The notes: generated from the sequence alone by a model not told the origin. Positions 1 to 10,618 are shown, counted from the stretch's first letter. The stretch: DNA of 64,000 nt from Metarhizobium sp017305935 (GCF_029601685.1 NZ_JARRIR010000005.1:124001-188000), one strand, 5' to 3'. Made by a program: numbers and translations.

Positions 1-94
1 GCGGCTCGACGAACACGGCAAGCGCATACAGGGTTCCGTAGACAATGCCGGCGATGCCGGCGCACATCAGCAGGAACCGGAACAGGGTCGGCAT
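1..94 (-). CDS. Partial small membrane protein, unknown function
   Basis: Reading leftward from an ATG at 94, the visible 31 codons begin MPTLFRFLLMCAGIAGIVYG and continue in a hydrophobic stretch before the window edge. This looks like one N-terminal membrane segment (about residues 5-29) followed by a charged region that is cut off. It is divergent from aroK. I recall short conserved single-pass proteins of unknown function in this position in rhizobia, but no function can be given. The 3' end is outside the window. Confidence 0.55.
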   Translation of the reverse strand, partial: MPTLFRFLLMCAGIAGIVYGTLYALAVFVEP

Positions 95-193
95 GGGCAA
101 CTCCGGCGGGCCTTCGAACCTTCTCTATATGACCGGCACCAGTCAATTATGCAAGAACGGCGGTCCGGTCGCGACTTTCGGGGCGGCCATGAC

Positions 194-222
194 TTGACGC
201 TCCCCCCGCATTTGTCGATACG
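194..222 (+). promoter_or_regulatory. Candidate sigma70-type promoter for aroKB
   Basis: TTGACG at 194-199 and GATACG at 217-222 are separated by 17 bases, about 27 bases before the aroK ATG. The -35 is a strong match and the -10 is weak. It is the best promoter candidate in the gap between the divergent partial gene and aroK. Confidence 0.4.
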
Positions 223-248
223 GTGACAAAACGGATTTGTTCAGACCG

Positions 249-830
249 ATGACAGACAGCAACATCGCCATCGCCGACACCTTGCGGGACAGGGCACGCG
301 CCGCGCTCGACGGCCGCAACCTCATCCTCGTCGGCCTGATGGGGGCGGGAAAATCCTCGGTCGGCAAGATCGTCGCTTCCCAGCTCGGCATTCCCTTCAT
401 CGATACCGACCACGAAATCGAGCGCGTCTCGCGCATGACCATCCCGGAACTTTTCGCCCGTTACGGCGAGCAGGAATTCAGAGATCTGGAAACCCGCGTC
501 ATCAGGCGGCTGTTGCGCCAGGGACCGCGCGTCGTCTCCACAGGCGGCGGCGCCTTCATCAACGAACGGACGCGCCAGCATCTGAAGAGCGGCGGGCTCT
601 CCATCTGGCTGAAGGCCGATCTCGACGTCTTGTGGGACCGGGTCAGCCGCCGCGACAACCGTCCGCTGCTGAAGACCGAAAACCCGAAGCAGACGCTCGA
701 AAACCTGATGACCGCCCGCTATCCGATCTATGCCGAGGCCGATCTCACCGTCCAGTCGCGCGACGTGCGCAAGGAGCTGGTGGCCCGCGAGATCCTGGAC
801 GCCATCATCCATGCCCGCGAGGCCCTATGA
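249..830 (+). CDS. aroK: Shikimate kinase AroK
   Basis: AroK transfers the ATP gamma-phosphate to the 3-hydroxyl of shikimate in the cytoplasmic chorismate pathway. The protein is 193 residues, slightly longer than the usual ~175 because of a rhizobial-type N-terminal extension. The P-loop GLMGAGKSS is near residue 30, followed by the shikimate-site aspartate (DTDHEIE), the conserved EQEFRDLE segment and the GGG substrate motif (STGGGAF). The ATG at 249 was chosen; an in-frame TTG at 237 has no room for a ribosome binding site. The stop overlaps the aroB start (ATGA), so the two genes are translationally coupled. Confidence 0.95.
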   Translation: MTDSNIAIADTLRDRARAALDGRNLILVGLMGAGKSSVGKIVASQLGIPFIDTDHEIERVSRMTIPELFARYGEQEFRDLETRVIRRLLRQGPRVVSTGGGAFINERTRQHLKSGGLSIWLKADLDVLWDRVSRRDNRPLLKTENPKQTLENLMTARYPIYAEADLTVQSRDVRKELVAREILDAIIHAREAL

Positions 831-1957
831 CCGACATTCTCTCTCCGTCGCGCAGCGTCCATGTGCCGCTCGGCGAACGTTCCTATGACATCCTGATCGG
901 CACGGGCCTGATTGCGCGCGCCGGCGCGGAGATTGCCGCGCGCCTGAAAGGCCGTAAGGCGGCGATCATCACCGACGCCAATGTCGGACCGCTCTATCTC
1001 GATGCGTTGACAGCAAGTCTCGCGGAAGCCGGCATCGACTCGGTGTCGCTGACCCTGCCGGCCGGCGAAAAGACGAAAAGCTTCGAGCATCTGATCACCG
1101 CCTGCGACACGCTGCTCGACGGGCGCATCGAGCGCAACGACGCCGTGATTGCGCTCGGCGGCGGCGTCATCGGCGATCTCACCGGCTTTGCCGCCGGCAT
1201 CGTCCGGCGCGGCGTCCGTTTCGTGCAGATCCCGACCTCCCTGCTGGCGCAGGTGGATTCCTCGGTCGGCGGCAAGACCGGCATCAACACCCGCCACGGC
1301 AAGAACCTCGTCGGCGTCTTCTACCAGCCCGACCTGGTGCTCGCCGATACCGACGTGCTGAAGACGCTGAGCCCGCGCGAATTCCGCGCCGGTTATGCCG
1401 AGGTCGCCAAATACGGGCTGATCGACAAGCCGGACTTCTTCGCCTGGCTGGAGGCCAACTGGCGCGACGTCTTCGCCCATGGGTCCGGCCTTGCCGAAGC
1501 CATCGCTGTCAGCTGCCAGGCGAAATCCGACGTGGTCGCCGCCGACGAGCGCGAAAACGGCCAGAGGGCGCTGCTGAACCTCGGCCACACCTTCGGCCAC
1601 GCGCTGGAGGCCGGCACGCAATATGACAGCGCCCGCCTCGTGCATGGCGAGGCCGTGTCGATCGGCATGGTGTTGGCGCACCAGTTCTCGGCGCGCCTCA
1701 ATCTCGCCAGCCCCGACGATGCCGCCCGCGTCTCGGCGCATCTGCAGGTCGTCGGCCTGCCTGTGTCGATGCGCGACATTCCAGGCCTCCTGCCGCCGGT
1801 GGAGATGCTGATGGATGCCATCGCCCAGGACAAGAAGGTGAAGGGCGGCAAGCTGACCTTCATCCTCACTCACGGCATCGGCCAGTCCTTCGTTGCCGAC
1901 GACGTGCCCGCTTCGGAAGTCTTCGGTTTCCTGACGGAAAAGCACCCCTCCGCCTGA
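827..1957 (+). CDS. aroB: 3-dehydroquinate synthase AroB
   Basis: AroB converts DAHP to 3-dehydroquinate, the second step of the shikimate pathway, using NAD and a divalent metal. The 376-residue protein carries the glycine-rich NAD motif ALGGGVIGDLTGFAAG, the substrate segment QVDSSVGGKTGIN, and the metal-binding histidine segments NLGHTFGHALE and VHGEAVSIG. Open sequence runs upstream to 632 only because it overlaps aroK in another frame; the family start is the ATG at 827 inside the aroK stop. It forms a two-gene operon with aroK and ends at a hairpin shared with the convergent cheW. Confidence 0.96.
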   Translation: MTDILSPSRSVHVPLGERSYDILIGTGLIARAGAEIAARLKGRKAAIITDANVGPLYLDALTASLAEAGIDSVSLTLPAGEKTKSFEHLITACDTLLDGRIERNDAVIALGGGVIGDLTGFAAGIVRRGVRFVQIPTSLLAQVDSSVGGKTGINTRHGKNLVGVFYQPDLVLADTDVLKTLSPREFRAGYAEVAKYGLIDKPDFFAWLEANWRDVFAHGSGLAEAIAVSCQAKSDVVAADERENGQRALLNLGHTFGHALEAGTQYDSARLVHGEAVSIGMVLAHQFSARLNLASPDDAARVSAHLQVVGLPVSMRDIPGLLPPVEMLMDAIAQDKKVKGGKLTFILTHGIGQSFVADDVPASEVFGFLTEKHPSA

Positions 1958-1970
1958 TCGCCATCGTCCC

Positions 1971-2009
1971 GAAACAAAACAGCACCGGACGGGGTTCCCG
2001 ACCGGTGCT
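1971..2009 (-). terminator. Rho-independent terminator of cheW, between convergent genes
   Basis: AGCACCGG at 1981-1988 pairs with CCGGTGCT at 2002-2009, extended by GGG/CCC around a short loop. On the minus strand the stem is followed by a T-rich run (GTTTTGTTTC), as expected for the leftward cheW transcript. On the plus strand the stem could also slow transcription leaving aroB, but no T-run follows it there. Confidence 0.75.
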
Positions 2010-2034
2010 GCGAAGCATGGCAAAACCCCTGCCC

Positions 2035-2517
2035 TCAGGCGGCGAGGTCGTCGTTGTCGCTTTCCTTGAACATCTTCGTCAGGTTGAGGAAGCAGATCAT
2101 GCCGGCCTCGCTGGCAATGATGCCTTCGGAATAGGACTTGTCGAAGGAGGCGGTGACTTCCGGGACCGGCTGCACCTGGGTCGCGGAGATCGTCAGGATG
2201 TCCGAAACGCGGTCGACCAGCATGCCGATCACCATATTGTGGACTTCGGCGACGACGATGGCGCTGCGCTCGTTGGCGACGATGCTGCTCATGCCGAGCT
2301 TGTAGGCGAGGTCGATGATCGGGATCACCGAACCGCGCAGATTCATGACGCCGACCACATCCGGAGGCGAATGCGGGATCGGCGTCGAAGGCGCCCAGCC
2401 GCGGATTTCGCGGATCGAGGTCGTCTTGACGCAGAACTCCTGATCGTGGATGCGGAAAGCGATGATCTCGATGGTCTCGCCGCCATAATTGGTCGAATTG
2501 ATCGGAGCCATTCTCAT
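2035..2517 (-). CDS. cheW: CheW-domain chemotaxis coupling protein (orphan)
   Basis: This 160-residue protein is a single CheW domain, the SH3-like adaptor that links methyl-accepting receptors to the CheA kinase. Family features are EIIAFRIHDQEFCVKTTSIREI near residues 15-36, the PHSPPDVVGVMNLRGSVIPIIDL hydrophobic core and the VDRVSDILTI strand. No cheA, cheY or receptor gene lies nearby, so it is an orphan copy. The start is the ATG at 2517, preceded by GGGA; a second in-frame ATG lies two codons in. Longer open sequence upstream lacks CheW similarity. It is downstream of the atp operon but separated from it by a terminator. Confidence 0.85.
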   Translation of the reverse strand: MRMAPINSTNYGGETIEIIAFRIHDQEFCVKTTSIREIRGWAPSTPIPHSPPDVVGVMNLRGSVIPIIDLAYKLGMSSIVANERSAIVVAEVHNMVIGMLVDRVSDILTISATQVQPVPEVTASFDKSYSEGIIASEAGMICFLNLTKMFKESDNDDLAA

Positions 2518-2611
2518 GTCATCCCACTTTGGGCACGCGCCACGGCGCGTTGCGCTGTTTGTCGACAGTGAGACTAGCAAGCTTTCCTTTCGCAATTCTA
2601 AATCGTCGCGC

Positions 2612-2640
2612 AAAGAAAAAGGCGGCCTGATAGCCGCCTT
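2612..2640 (-). terminator. Rho-independent terminator of the atpHAGDC operon
   Basis: AAGGCGGC at 2619-2626 and GCCGCCTT at 2633-2640 form a perfect 8-bp stem with a 6-base loop. On the minus strand it is followed by TTTTTCTTT. It lies 24 bases past the atpC stop and is the clearest terminator of the left part of the window. Confidence 0.9.
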
Positions 2641-2663
2641 TCCGGAATGCGATGTCAGCCGTT

Positions 2664-3071
2664 TCAGGCCGGAATGACGACGCCGTTTAAATGGGTCAGT
2701 TCGGCGAGATGACGCTCGAGGTGAAACTTCCGATCATGGCTGTCGGCCCCCTGCAATTCGCCACGAACCGCTTCGATACGCTTCTGCAGCGTCTCGCGGC
2801 TCATTTCCGAGGCCGGAACGGCGGATTCGGCGAGAATCGTGCAGCTCGTCGGCAGGATGTCGGCGAAGCCGCCGAACACGACGTAGCGCTCGGTCTTGCC
2901 GGAGGCGGTTTTGACCGACACGACGCCGGGCTTGATCGTCGTCATCGTCGGCGCATGGTTGGCCAGAACGGTCATTTCGCCCTCGGTCGCCGGGATGACG
3001 ACTTCGATGGCCTTCTCCGACAGCAGAAGACGCTCGGGAGAAACGAGTTCAAACGTGAAATTCTCGGCCAT
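2664..3071 (-). CDS. atpC: ATP synthase F1 subunit epsilon
   Basis: AtpC is the epsilon subunit of the F1 central stalk; it couples gamma rotation to catalysis and restrains ATP hydrolysis. The 135-residue product has the N-terminal beta-sandwich (FELVSPERLLLSEKAIEVVIPATEGEMTVLANHAP) and a C-terminal helical pair beginning near residue 88 (SEMSRETLQKRIEAVRGEL). Its length is normal. It is the last gene of atpHAGDC, 82 bases after atpD, and is followed by a terminator. Confidence 0.96.
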   Translation of the reverse strand: MAENFTFELVSPERLLLSEKAIEVVIPATEGEMTVLANHAPTMTTIKPGVVSVKTASGKTERYVVFGGFADILPTSCTILAESAVPASEMSRETLQKRIEAVRGELQGADSHDRKFHLERHLAELTHLNGVVIPA

Positions 3072-3153
3072 GGCGGATCAACTCTTTTATGGGGTCGCAA
3101 TCGAACACGACGCGCCGGCCCGTCAGGAGCGGCGCGTCGAGATTATTTCCGGA

Positions 3154-4584
<1,431 letters not shown>

Positions 4585-4607
4585 GTTCCTTACCTCTTTC
4601 CTTAACC

Positions 4608-5498
4608 TCAGAGCGCCTCGGCGCCCGAAATGATTTCAATCAGTTCCTTGGTGATCTGCGCCTGGCGCTGACGGTTGTAGTTAAGCGTCAGTTTGTTGAT
4701 CATTTCGCCGGCGTTGCGCGTCGCATTATCCATCGCGCTCATCTTGGCGCCCATTTCGCCCGCGACGTTCTCAAGAAGAGCGCGGAAGATCTGGACGGTG
4801 ATGTTGCGCGGGATCAGATCGCTGAGGATCGAACCTGCATCCGGCTCGTATTCGTAGACGGCGGTGGCACCGGAGGCGGTCGCCGTATTGGCAACCGTCG
4901 TGTCGACGGCAGCCGGAATGAGCTGGAGCGCGGTCGGGATCTGGCTGATCACCGACTTGAACTCGGAATAGAACAGCGTGCAGACGTCGAACTCTTGCCT
5001 GTCGAACATCGACATGACGGTGCGAGCGATCTGGTCGGCGTTCTCGAAGCCGATCTTCTTGACTTCGCGCAGATCCGTGCGACCGACGATCAGCGAGTTG
5101 AACTCGCGACGCAGGCTGTCATAGCCCTTCTTGCCGACGCAGTAGATCTTGACCGTCTTGCCCTGCGACAGCAGGCGACGGGCGTGATCGCGCGCAAAAC
5201 GCGCGATCTGGGAGTTGAAGCCACCGCACAGACCGCGTTCGGCGGTGCAGACGACGAGCAGATGCACGTCGTCCTTGCCGGTGCCGGTCATCAGGCGCGG
5301 CGCGCCGTCGTCACTGCCGACCGCCTGGGCGATGTTGGCGAGGACGGCGCTCATGCGCTGCGAATAAGGCCTGGCGGCTTCTGCCGCTTCCTGGGCACGC
5401 CGAAGCTTCGCCGCGGCGACCATTTTCATCGCCTTGGTGATCTTCTGCGTCGCCTTGACGGAGGCGATCCGGTTTTTCAGATCCTTAAGTGAAGGCAT
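4608..5498 (-). CDS. atpG: ATP synthase F1 subunit gamma
   Basis: AtpG is the rotating central shaft of F1. The 296-residue product shows the conserved N-terminal coiled coil (MPSLKDLKNRIASVKATQKITKAMKMVAAAKLRRAQ) and the matching C-terminal helix (MDNATRNAGEMINKLTLNYNRQRQAQITKELIEI), which wind together in the enzyme. The central Rossmann-like part contains TAERGLCGGFN. Length and ends match the family. It is the third gene of the operon, 30 bases after atpA. Confidence 0.97.
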   Translation of the reverse strand: MPSLKDLKNRIASVKATQKITKAMKMVAAAKLRRAQEAAEAARPYSQRMSAVLANIAQAVGSDDGAPRLMTGTGKDDVHLLVVCTAERGLCGGFNSQIARFARDHARRLLSQGKTVKIYCVGKKGYDSLRREFNSLIVGRTDLREVKKIGFENADQIARTVMSMFDRQEFDVCTLFYSEFKSVISQIPTALQLIPAAVDTTVANTATASGATAVYEYEPDAGSILSDLIPRNITVQIFRALLENVAGEMGAKMSAMDNATRNAGEMINKLTLNYNRQRQAQITKELIEIISGAEAL

Positions 5499-5528
5499 CC
5501 GTGATCCGTCCTACTCGTGATCTGGAAA

Positions 5529-7058
5529 TCAGGCGAAAGACTTGGCGAAGCTGTCGAGCGCGGCCTTCAGCTTGGCGCGGGTGTCGTCGCTGAGCTGCTT
5601 TTCCGAACGGATCGCGTCGAGGATCGCCTTGCCTTCCGAGCGGAGGTAGGAGAGGAAGCCCTGCTCGAACTTGCCGACCTGGTTGACGGCGATCTTGTCG
5701 AGATAGCCGTTGACGCCGGCGAAGATCACCGAAACCTGCTCTTCCGTCTTCAGCGGCGAGAACTGCGGCTGCTTCAGGAGTTCGGTCAGGCGGGCGCCGC
5801 GGTTCAGCAGGCGCTGCGTCGCGGCATCGAGGTCCGAGCCGAACTGGGCGAAGGCGGCCATTTCGCGATACTGGGCGAGTTCGCCCTTGATCGAGCCGGC
5901 AACCTGCTTCATCGCCTTGATCTGGGCCGAGGAGCCGACGCGCGAGACCGACAGACCGACGTTCACGGCCGGGCGGATACCCTGGTAGAACAGGTCGGTT
6001 TCGAGGAAGATCTGGCCGTCGGTGATCGAGATCACGTTGGTCGGGATGAAGGCCGAAACGTCGTTACCCTGGGTTTCGATGACCGGCAGAGCCGTCAGCG
6101 AGCCGGCGCCGCGCTCGTCGGAGAGCTTTGCAGCGCGCTCCAGCAGGCGGGAGTGGAGGTAGAAAACGTCGCCCGGATAGGCTTCGCGGCCCGGCGGGCG
6201 GCGCAGCAGCAGCGACATCTGGCGATAGGCGACGGCCTGCTTGGACAGGTCGTCGTAACCGATCAGCGCGTGCTGGCCGTTGTCGCGGAAATATTCGCCC
6301 ATGGCGCAGCCGGCAAACGGGGCCAGGTACTGCATCGGGGCCGGATCGGAGGCCGTGGCGGCAACGACGATCGAGTATTTCAGGGCGCCGCGCTCTTCCA
6401 GAACCTTGACGAACTGGGCAACGGTCGAACGCTTCTGGCCGATGGCGACGTAGACGCAGAACAGCTTTTCGCTGTCCGGGCCGTTGTCGTGGATGGCCTT
6501 CTGGTTGAGGATCGTGTCGAGGATAATGGCGGTCTTGCCGGTCTGGCGGTCGCCGATGACCAGCTCGCGCTGGCCGCGGCCGACCGGGATGAGGGCGTCG
6601 ATGGCCTTGAGGCCGGTCGACATCGGCTCATGCACCGACTTGCGCGGAATGATGCCGGGAGCCTTGACGTCGACGCGCGAACGGCGCGACGCGTTGATCG
6701 GGCCCTTGCCGTCGATCGGATTGCCGAGCGCGTCGACGACGCGGCCGAGCAGTTCCGGACCGACCGGAACGTCGACGATGGCGCCGGTGCGCTTGACGGT
6801 GTCGCCTTCGCGGATTTCGCGGTCCGAACCGAAGATAACGACGCCGACATTGTCGGCTTCGAGGTTCAGCGCCATGCCGCGGATGCCGTTCGGGAACTCG
6901 ACCATTTCGCCGGCCTGGACGTTGTCCAGACCGTAGACGCGGGCGATACCGTCACCGACGGAGAGAACCTGGCCGACTTCCGAGACTTCCGCCTCTTTGC
7001 CGAAATTCTTGATCTGATCTTTCAGGATTGCGGAAATTTCCGCGGCGCGGATATCCAT
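5529..7058 (-). CDS. atpA: ATP synthase F1 subunit alpha
   Basis: AtpA is the non-catalytic, nucleotide-binding alpha subunit of F1. The 509-residue protein has Walker A GDRQTGKT at residues 169-176, the conserved YDDLSKQAVAYRQ segment and the arginine-finger region (VGLSVSRVGSSAQ). Its ATG overlaps the atpH stop by one base (TGATG), indicating translational coupling. A large antisense open frame covers this gene but is a composition artefact. Confidence 0.98.
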   Translation of the reverse strand: MDIRAAEISAILKDQIKNFGKEAEVSEVGQVLSVGDGIARVYGLDNVQAGEMVEFPNGIRGMALNLEADNVGVVIFGSDREIREGDTVKRTGAIVDVPVGPELLGRVVDALGNPIDGKGPINASRRSRVDVKAPGIIPRKSVHEPMSTGLKAIDALIPVGRGQRELVIGDRQTGKTAIILDTILNQKAIHDNGPDSEKLFCVYVAIGQKRSTVAQFVKVLEERGALKYSIVVAATASDPAPMQYLAPFAGCAMGEYFRDNGQHALIGYDDLSKQAVAYRQMSLLLRRPPGREAYPGDVFYLHSRLLERAAKLSDERGAGSLTALPVIETQGNDVSAFIPTNVISITDGQIFLETDLFYQGIRPAVNVGLSVSRVGSSAQIKAMKQVAGSIKGELAQYREMAAFAQFGSDLDAATQRLLNRGARLTELLKQPQFSPLKTEEQVSVIFAGVNGYLDKIAVNQVGKFEQGFLSYLRSEGKAILDAIRSEKQLSDDTRAKLKAALDSFAKSFA

Positions 7059-7624
7059 CAGCCGACCTCTTTCAATGCGAGCTTAAGGGTAGAGAGCTTG
7101 GTGCGAAGCGACGTATCGATCTGTCGCGACCCGACCTTGACGATCAGGCCGCCGAGGATCGACGGATCGACGGTGACGGCAATCGTCACGTCCTTTCCGG
7201 TCACGCCCTTCAGCGCCGCCTTCAATTCGTTTTCCTGCGCTTGGGTTAGCGCATGGGCCGAGGTGACCTCGGCGGTGATTTCACCGCGATGACGCGCGGC
7301 AATGACGCGGAACGCCTTGATCATGCCCGGCAGGGCGAACAGGCGGCGATTGCCGGCGACCACCTTCAGGAAATTGCCGACGAGGCCGGAAATGCCGGCG
7401 CTCTGGCAGACGGCCACCAGGGCCTTGGTCTGGTCCTCGGCCGAAAAGACCGGGCTTGCGATCAGACGCTTCAGGTCTTCGCTCTCATCAAGCAGACGCT
7501 GAAAACGGTCGAGGTCGGCACTGACGGCGTCCACCGCGTTCGCTTCGAGCGCCAGCTCGAAAAGCGACGAGGCATACCGTTCTGCCACACCGGATGTGAT
7601 CTGGGAGGTGTCTGCCACGGGCAC
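7058..7624 (-). CDS. atpH: ATP synthase F1 subunit delta
   Basis: AtpH is the delta (OSCP-like) subunit that joins the F1 head to the peripheral stalk. The start is taken as the GTG at 7624, giving a product beginning (V/M)PVADTSQITSGVAERYASSLF of 188 residues, the size of rhizobial homologues; the open frame runs further upstream to 7702 without family similarity. The N-terminal six-helix domain and the C-terminal ILGGLIVKVGS strand, typical of delta, are present. It is the first gene of atpHAGDC. The F0 genes (a, b, c) are not here, as is usual in rhizobia, where they lie at a separate locus. Confidence 0.93.
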   Translation of the reverse strand: MPVADTSQITSGVAERYASSLFELALEANAVDAVSADLDRFQRLLDESEDLKRLIASPVFSAEDQTKALVAVCQSAGISGLVGNFLKVVAGNRRLFALPGMIKAFRVIAARHRGEITAEVTSAHALTQAQENELKAALKGVTGKDVTIAVTVDPSILGGLIVKVGSRQIDTSLRTKLSTLKLALKEVG

Positions 7625-7807
7625 AAAATTCCCTGATTTCCCTCCAAGACACCGCCACGACGCTTCGAAACGGCGATGTGCTTGAAAATGTTTCGGTTTC
7701 ACCCGAAAACGGCCGGACGGAGCGTCCTGCCTTTTCCGAAATTCGGGGACCCTCTACCATAGGAGACCGGGACTCGCAACACGCGCAAGCGAGGAATACG
7801 CGTTTCG

Positions 7808-7825
7808 CTCCGCAATAATGCGGAG
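7808..7825. repeat. Short perfect inverted repeat between atpH and the DUF4345 gene
   Basis: CTCCGCA at 7808-7814 and TGCGGAG at 7819-7825 flank a 4-base AT loop. It follows the leftward DUF4345 gene by about 60 bases and precedes atpH by about 185. No T-run follows on either strand, so it could be a weak terminator, an operator or part of the atp leader. Confidence 0.4.
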
Positions 7826-7886
7826 AAATTGAGGCAAAGTTACCGTATCAGGGGCCTATGCGCCTTGGCGTGGCCGCCGGCGGGAT

Positions 7887-8273
7887 TCAGACCCAGCCGA
7901 ACACATAGAGAAGCGGCAGCGTGGCGAGCACGGCCTGCGCAATCAGAAGTAGTAAATTCTGAACGGCGCCGCCGCGATCCGACAGGATGGAGATGACCCG
8001 GGCGAAGGCGGCGAGCGCGAAGGAGGAGCCGAGCGCGAAATAGACCATCGGCTGGGCGAGGATGATCGCCGCAAGCCCTGTACCGAGATAGAAGCCGCCG
8101 AGCATCGAGCGCGCCTCGCCATAGGCGCTTGCCCGGCCCTCACGTGTCTGCAGGCCGAGGATGCGGAAGGTCAGCCCCGGCGCGAACATCATGAAGAAGC
8201 CGGCCAGCGCCACGAAGGCGGCCGCGCCGAAGGCCAGCCGCTCGCCCAGTTCGGCCGGAAAGTAAAATTCCAT
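7887..8273 (-). CDS. Small membrane protein, DUF4345-like
   Basis: The 128-residue protein begins MEFYFPAELGERLAFGAAAF at the ATG at 8273. It has four predicted membrane helices: residues about 12-35, 51-72 (MLGGFYLGTGLAAIILAQ), 74-92 and 101-126. The pattern GGFYLGTGLA followed by AAFARVISIL resembles the DUF4345 family of four-helix membrane proteins of unknown function. It lies between priA and atpH, in the same direction, with about 115 bases to priA. Function is unknown. Confidence 0.7.
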   Translation of the reverse strand: MEFYFPAELGERLAFGAAAFVALAGFFMMFAPGLTFRILGLQTREGRASAYGEARSMLGGFYLGTGLAAIILAQPMVYFALGSSFALAAFARVISILSDRGGAVQNLLLLIAQAVLATLPLLYVFGWV

Positions 8274-8389
8274 CCTGTCATCCCCGACGAAGCCATTTTC
8301 GGTGGTTATGGCACGAAGCCGGCGACCTGGGAAATGCCATGATCCGTTTCGACACAGACTTTTAACCATGTCGCCGCCCGGCAGCGGCC

Positions 8390-10618
8390 CTACAGGAAGC
8401 TTTGCGGGTCGATATCCACCTGCACATGGATGCTCGCCCGCTCCTTCGGCCCTCGCGACAGCATTTCGCGCAGATAGGATTGCAGGTCGCTGTTGCGGCG
8501 GCCATGCACGAGCAGGCGGAAGCGATGGCGGCCGCGGATCAGCGCCAACGGTGCTTCGGCCGGGCCGAGCACCATGATGCCGGAGACCTCGGGCGCCGCC
8601 TGACGCAAGCCGCGCGCATGCCCTTCCGCATCCTGGCGGGTGTCGGCCGAGACGATGACCGAGGCCAGTCGGCCGAAAGGCGGCAGCGCCGCCTTCTCCC
8701 GCTCACCGATCTCGCGGTCGTAGAAGGCCGAGGCATCGCCGGAGACGATCGCCTGCATGACCGGATGCTGCGGCTGGTAGGTCTGGAGAAGCCCATGGCT
8801 CTTGAGCCCGGTGCGGCCGGCGCGGCCGGTCACCTGGCTCAAGAGCTGGAAGGTGCGCTCGGCGGCGCGCGGATCGCCATTGGCAAGGCCGAGATCGGCA
8901 TCGACGATGCCGACCAGCGTCATCAACGGGAAATTATGGCCCTTGGCGACGAGCTGGGTGCCGATGACGATATCGGCCTCCCCCCGGGCAATCGCCTCCA
9001 GTTCCAGCCGCAACCGCTTGACGCCGCCGAGATCGGAAGAGAGCACGATGGTGCGCGCGTCGGGAAAATGTCGTTCCACTTCCTCGGCGATGCGCTCGAC
9101 GCCGGGGCCACAGGCGACGAGATGGTCGAGCGTGCCGCATTCGGGGCAGGCATCGGGCGTGCGTTCGGCATAGCCGCATTGATGGCACTGGATCTGGCCG
9201 CGAAACCGGTGTTCCACCAGCCAGCTCGAACATTGCGGGCATTGAAAGCGATGGCCGCAGACACGGCAAAGTGTGAGCGGCGCATAACCGCGCCGATTGA
9301 GGAACAAGAGCGCCTGTTCCTGCCTCTCCACCGTCCTGCCGATGGCGCGCAGCATCAGCGGCGACAGGAAACCACCGCGTTCGGGCGGATGCCGACGCAT
9401 GTCGACGAGATGCAGATCGGGCAGGGCCGCATCGCCGAAGCGGGTCGGCAGGTGGATGGTGGTGTAGCGCCCCGTCTGGCCGTTGACCTGGCTTTCGACC
9501 GAAGGCGTCGCCGAGACCAGCACCACCGGAAAGCCGGTGAGACGCCCGCGCACCACCGCCATGTCACGGGCATTGTAGAAGACGCGGTCTTCCTGCTTGT
9601 AGGCGGGATCGTGCTCTTCATCGACAACGATCAGGCCGAGATCCTCGAAGGGCAGGAACAGCGCCGAACGGGCGCCGGCCACCACCCGCACCTCGCCGGT
9701 CACCGCCTGCCGCCAGACCTTTTCGCGCATGCGCGGTGACAGATCGGAATGCCATTCGGCGGGCTTGGCGCCAAAGCGATCCTGGAAACGCTCCATGAAG
9801 CTGGCGGTCAGCGCGATTTCCGGCAAGAGGATCAGCACCTGTTTGCCGCGCCTGAGCGTTTCGGCAATCGCCTCGAAATAGACTTCAGTCTTGCCCGAAC
9901 CGGTGACGCCGTCGATCAGCGACACGGCGAAACCGCCGCCTTTGACCATCTCCACCAGGTCGGCGGCGGCTTCCTTCTGCGGACCGGCAATGCGCGGCGC
10001 GACGAACTCCGGATCGGGCTTCGCCACCACCGGCGGCGGCGGCAGGAAGACGGTTTCGAACAGGCCTTGCGACATCAGCCCGTCGATGACGCTGGTCGAA
10101 ACGCCTGCCGCATGGGCAAGCCCGCTGCGCGTCCACGAAAACCCGTCCTGCACCAGATCGAGCACCCGCGCACGCGCCGGCGTCATGCGCTCCGGCGTAC
10201 CCCCGAGGAAGCGAAGTCCCTCGACCATCGGCTCGGGATCGAAAGCGGCCGGCGCGCGCAAGGCCATGCGCGCCACGAGGCCCGGCGGCGTCAGCGTGTA
10301 GGCGGCGATCCAGGAAATGAAGGCGCGCATCGTCGCATCGAGCGGCGGGCAATCGAACACATGGGTGATTGGGCGCAGCTTCTTCGGATCGACCTTGCCG
10401 TCGTCCCCGCCCTCCCAGACGACGCCGATCACCTGCCGCGGCCCGAGCGGCACCTGCACCACCGAGCCCGGCTCGACATGCATCCCCTCCGGCACGGCAT
10501 AGCTATACGCGCCCGGCACCGGTAGCGGCACGAGCACGGGAACGGCGCGCTGAAGAGCGGGCGTTTCGAAAAGAGCGCCGAAGAGATCGGACGAATCGCT
10601 GGTCATCGCGCCGGACAT
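8390..10618 (-). CDS. priA: Primosomal replication restart helicase PriA
   Basis: PriA recognises stalled or recombined forks and reloads the replisome; it is a superfamily 2 3'-5' helicase. The 742-residue product has the N-terminal DNA-binding domain, Walker A GVTGSGKT at residues 237-244, a DEEH box (VVDEEHDPAYKQ) and a zinc-binding insert with paired CxxC motifs (CRVCG, CPQC, CHQCG, CPECG). Helicase motifs V and VI follow (GTQLVAKGHNFP, QVTGRAGR). The start is uncertain between ATGs at 10618 and 10606; longer upstream frame lacks similarity. It is divergent from xerC. Confidence 0.95.
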   Translation of the reverse strand: MSGAMTSDSSDLFGALFETPALQRAVPVLVPLPVPGAYSYAVPEGMHVEPGSVVQVPLGPRQVIGVVWEGGDDGKVDPKKLRPITHVFDCPPLDATMRAFISWIAAYTLTPPGLVARMALRAPAAFDPEPMVEGLRFLGGTPERMTPARARVLDLVQDGFSWTRSGLAHAAGVSTSVIDGLMSQGLFETVFLPPPPVVAKPDPEFVAPRIAGPQKEAAADLVEMVKGGGFAVSLIDGVTGSGKTEVYFEAIAETLRRGKQVLILLPEIALTASFMERFQDRFGAKPAEWHSDLSPRMREKVWRQAVTGEVRVVAGARSALFLPFEDLGLIVVDEEHDPAYKQEDRVFYNARDMAVVRGRLTGFPVVLVSATPSVESQVNGQTGRYTTIHLPTRFGDAALPDLHLVDMRRHPPERGGFLSPLMLRAIGRTVERQEQALLFLNRRGYAPLTLCRVCGHRFQCPQCSSWLVEHRFRGQIQCHQCGYAERTPDACPECGTLDHLVACGPGVERIAEEVERHFPDARTIVLSSDLGGVKRLRLELEAIARGEADIVIGTQLVAKGHNFPLMTLVGIVDADLGLANGDPRAAERTFQLLSQVTGRAGRTGLKSHGLLQTYQPQHPVMQAIVSGDASAFYDREIGEREKAALPPFGRLASVIVSADTRQDAEGHARGLRQAAPEVSGIMVLGPAEAPLALIRGRHRFRLLVHGRRNSDLQSYLREMLSRGPKERASIHVQVDIDPQSFL

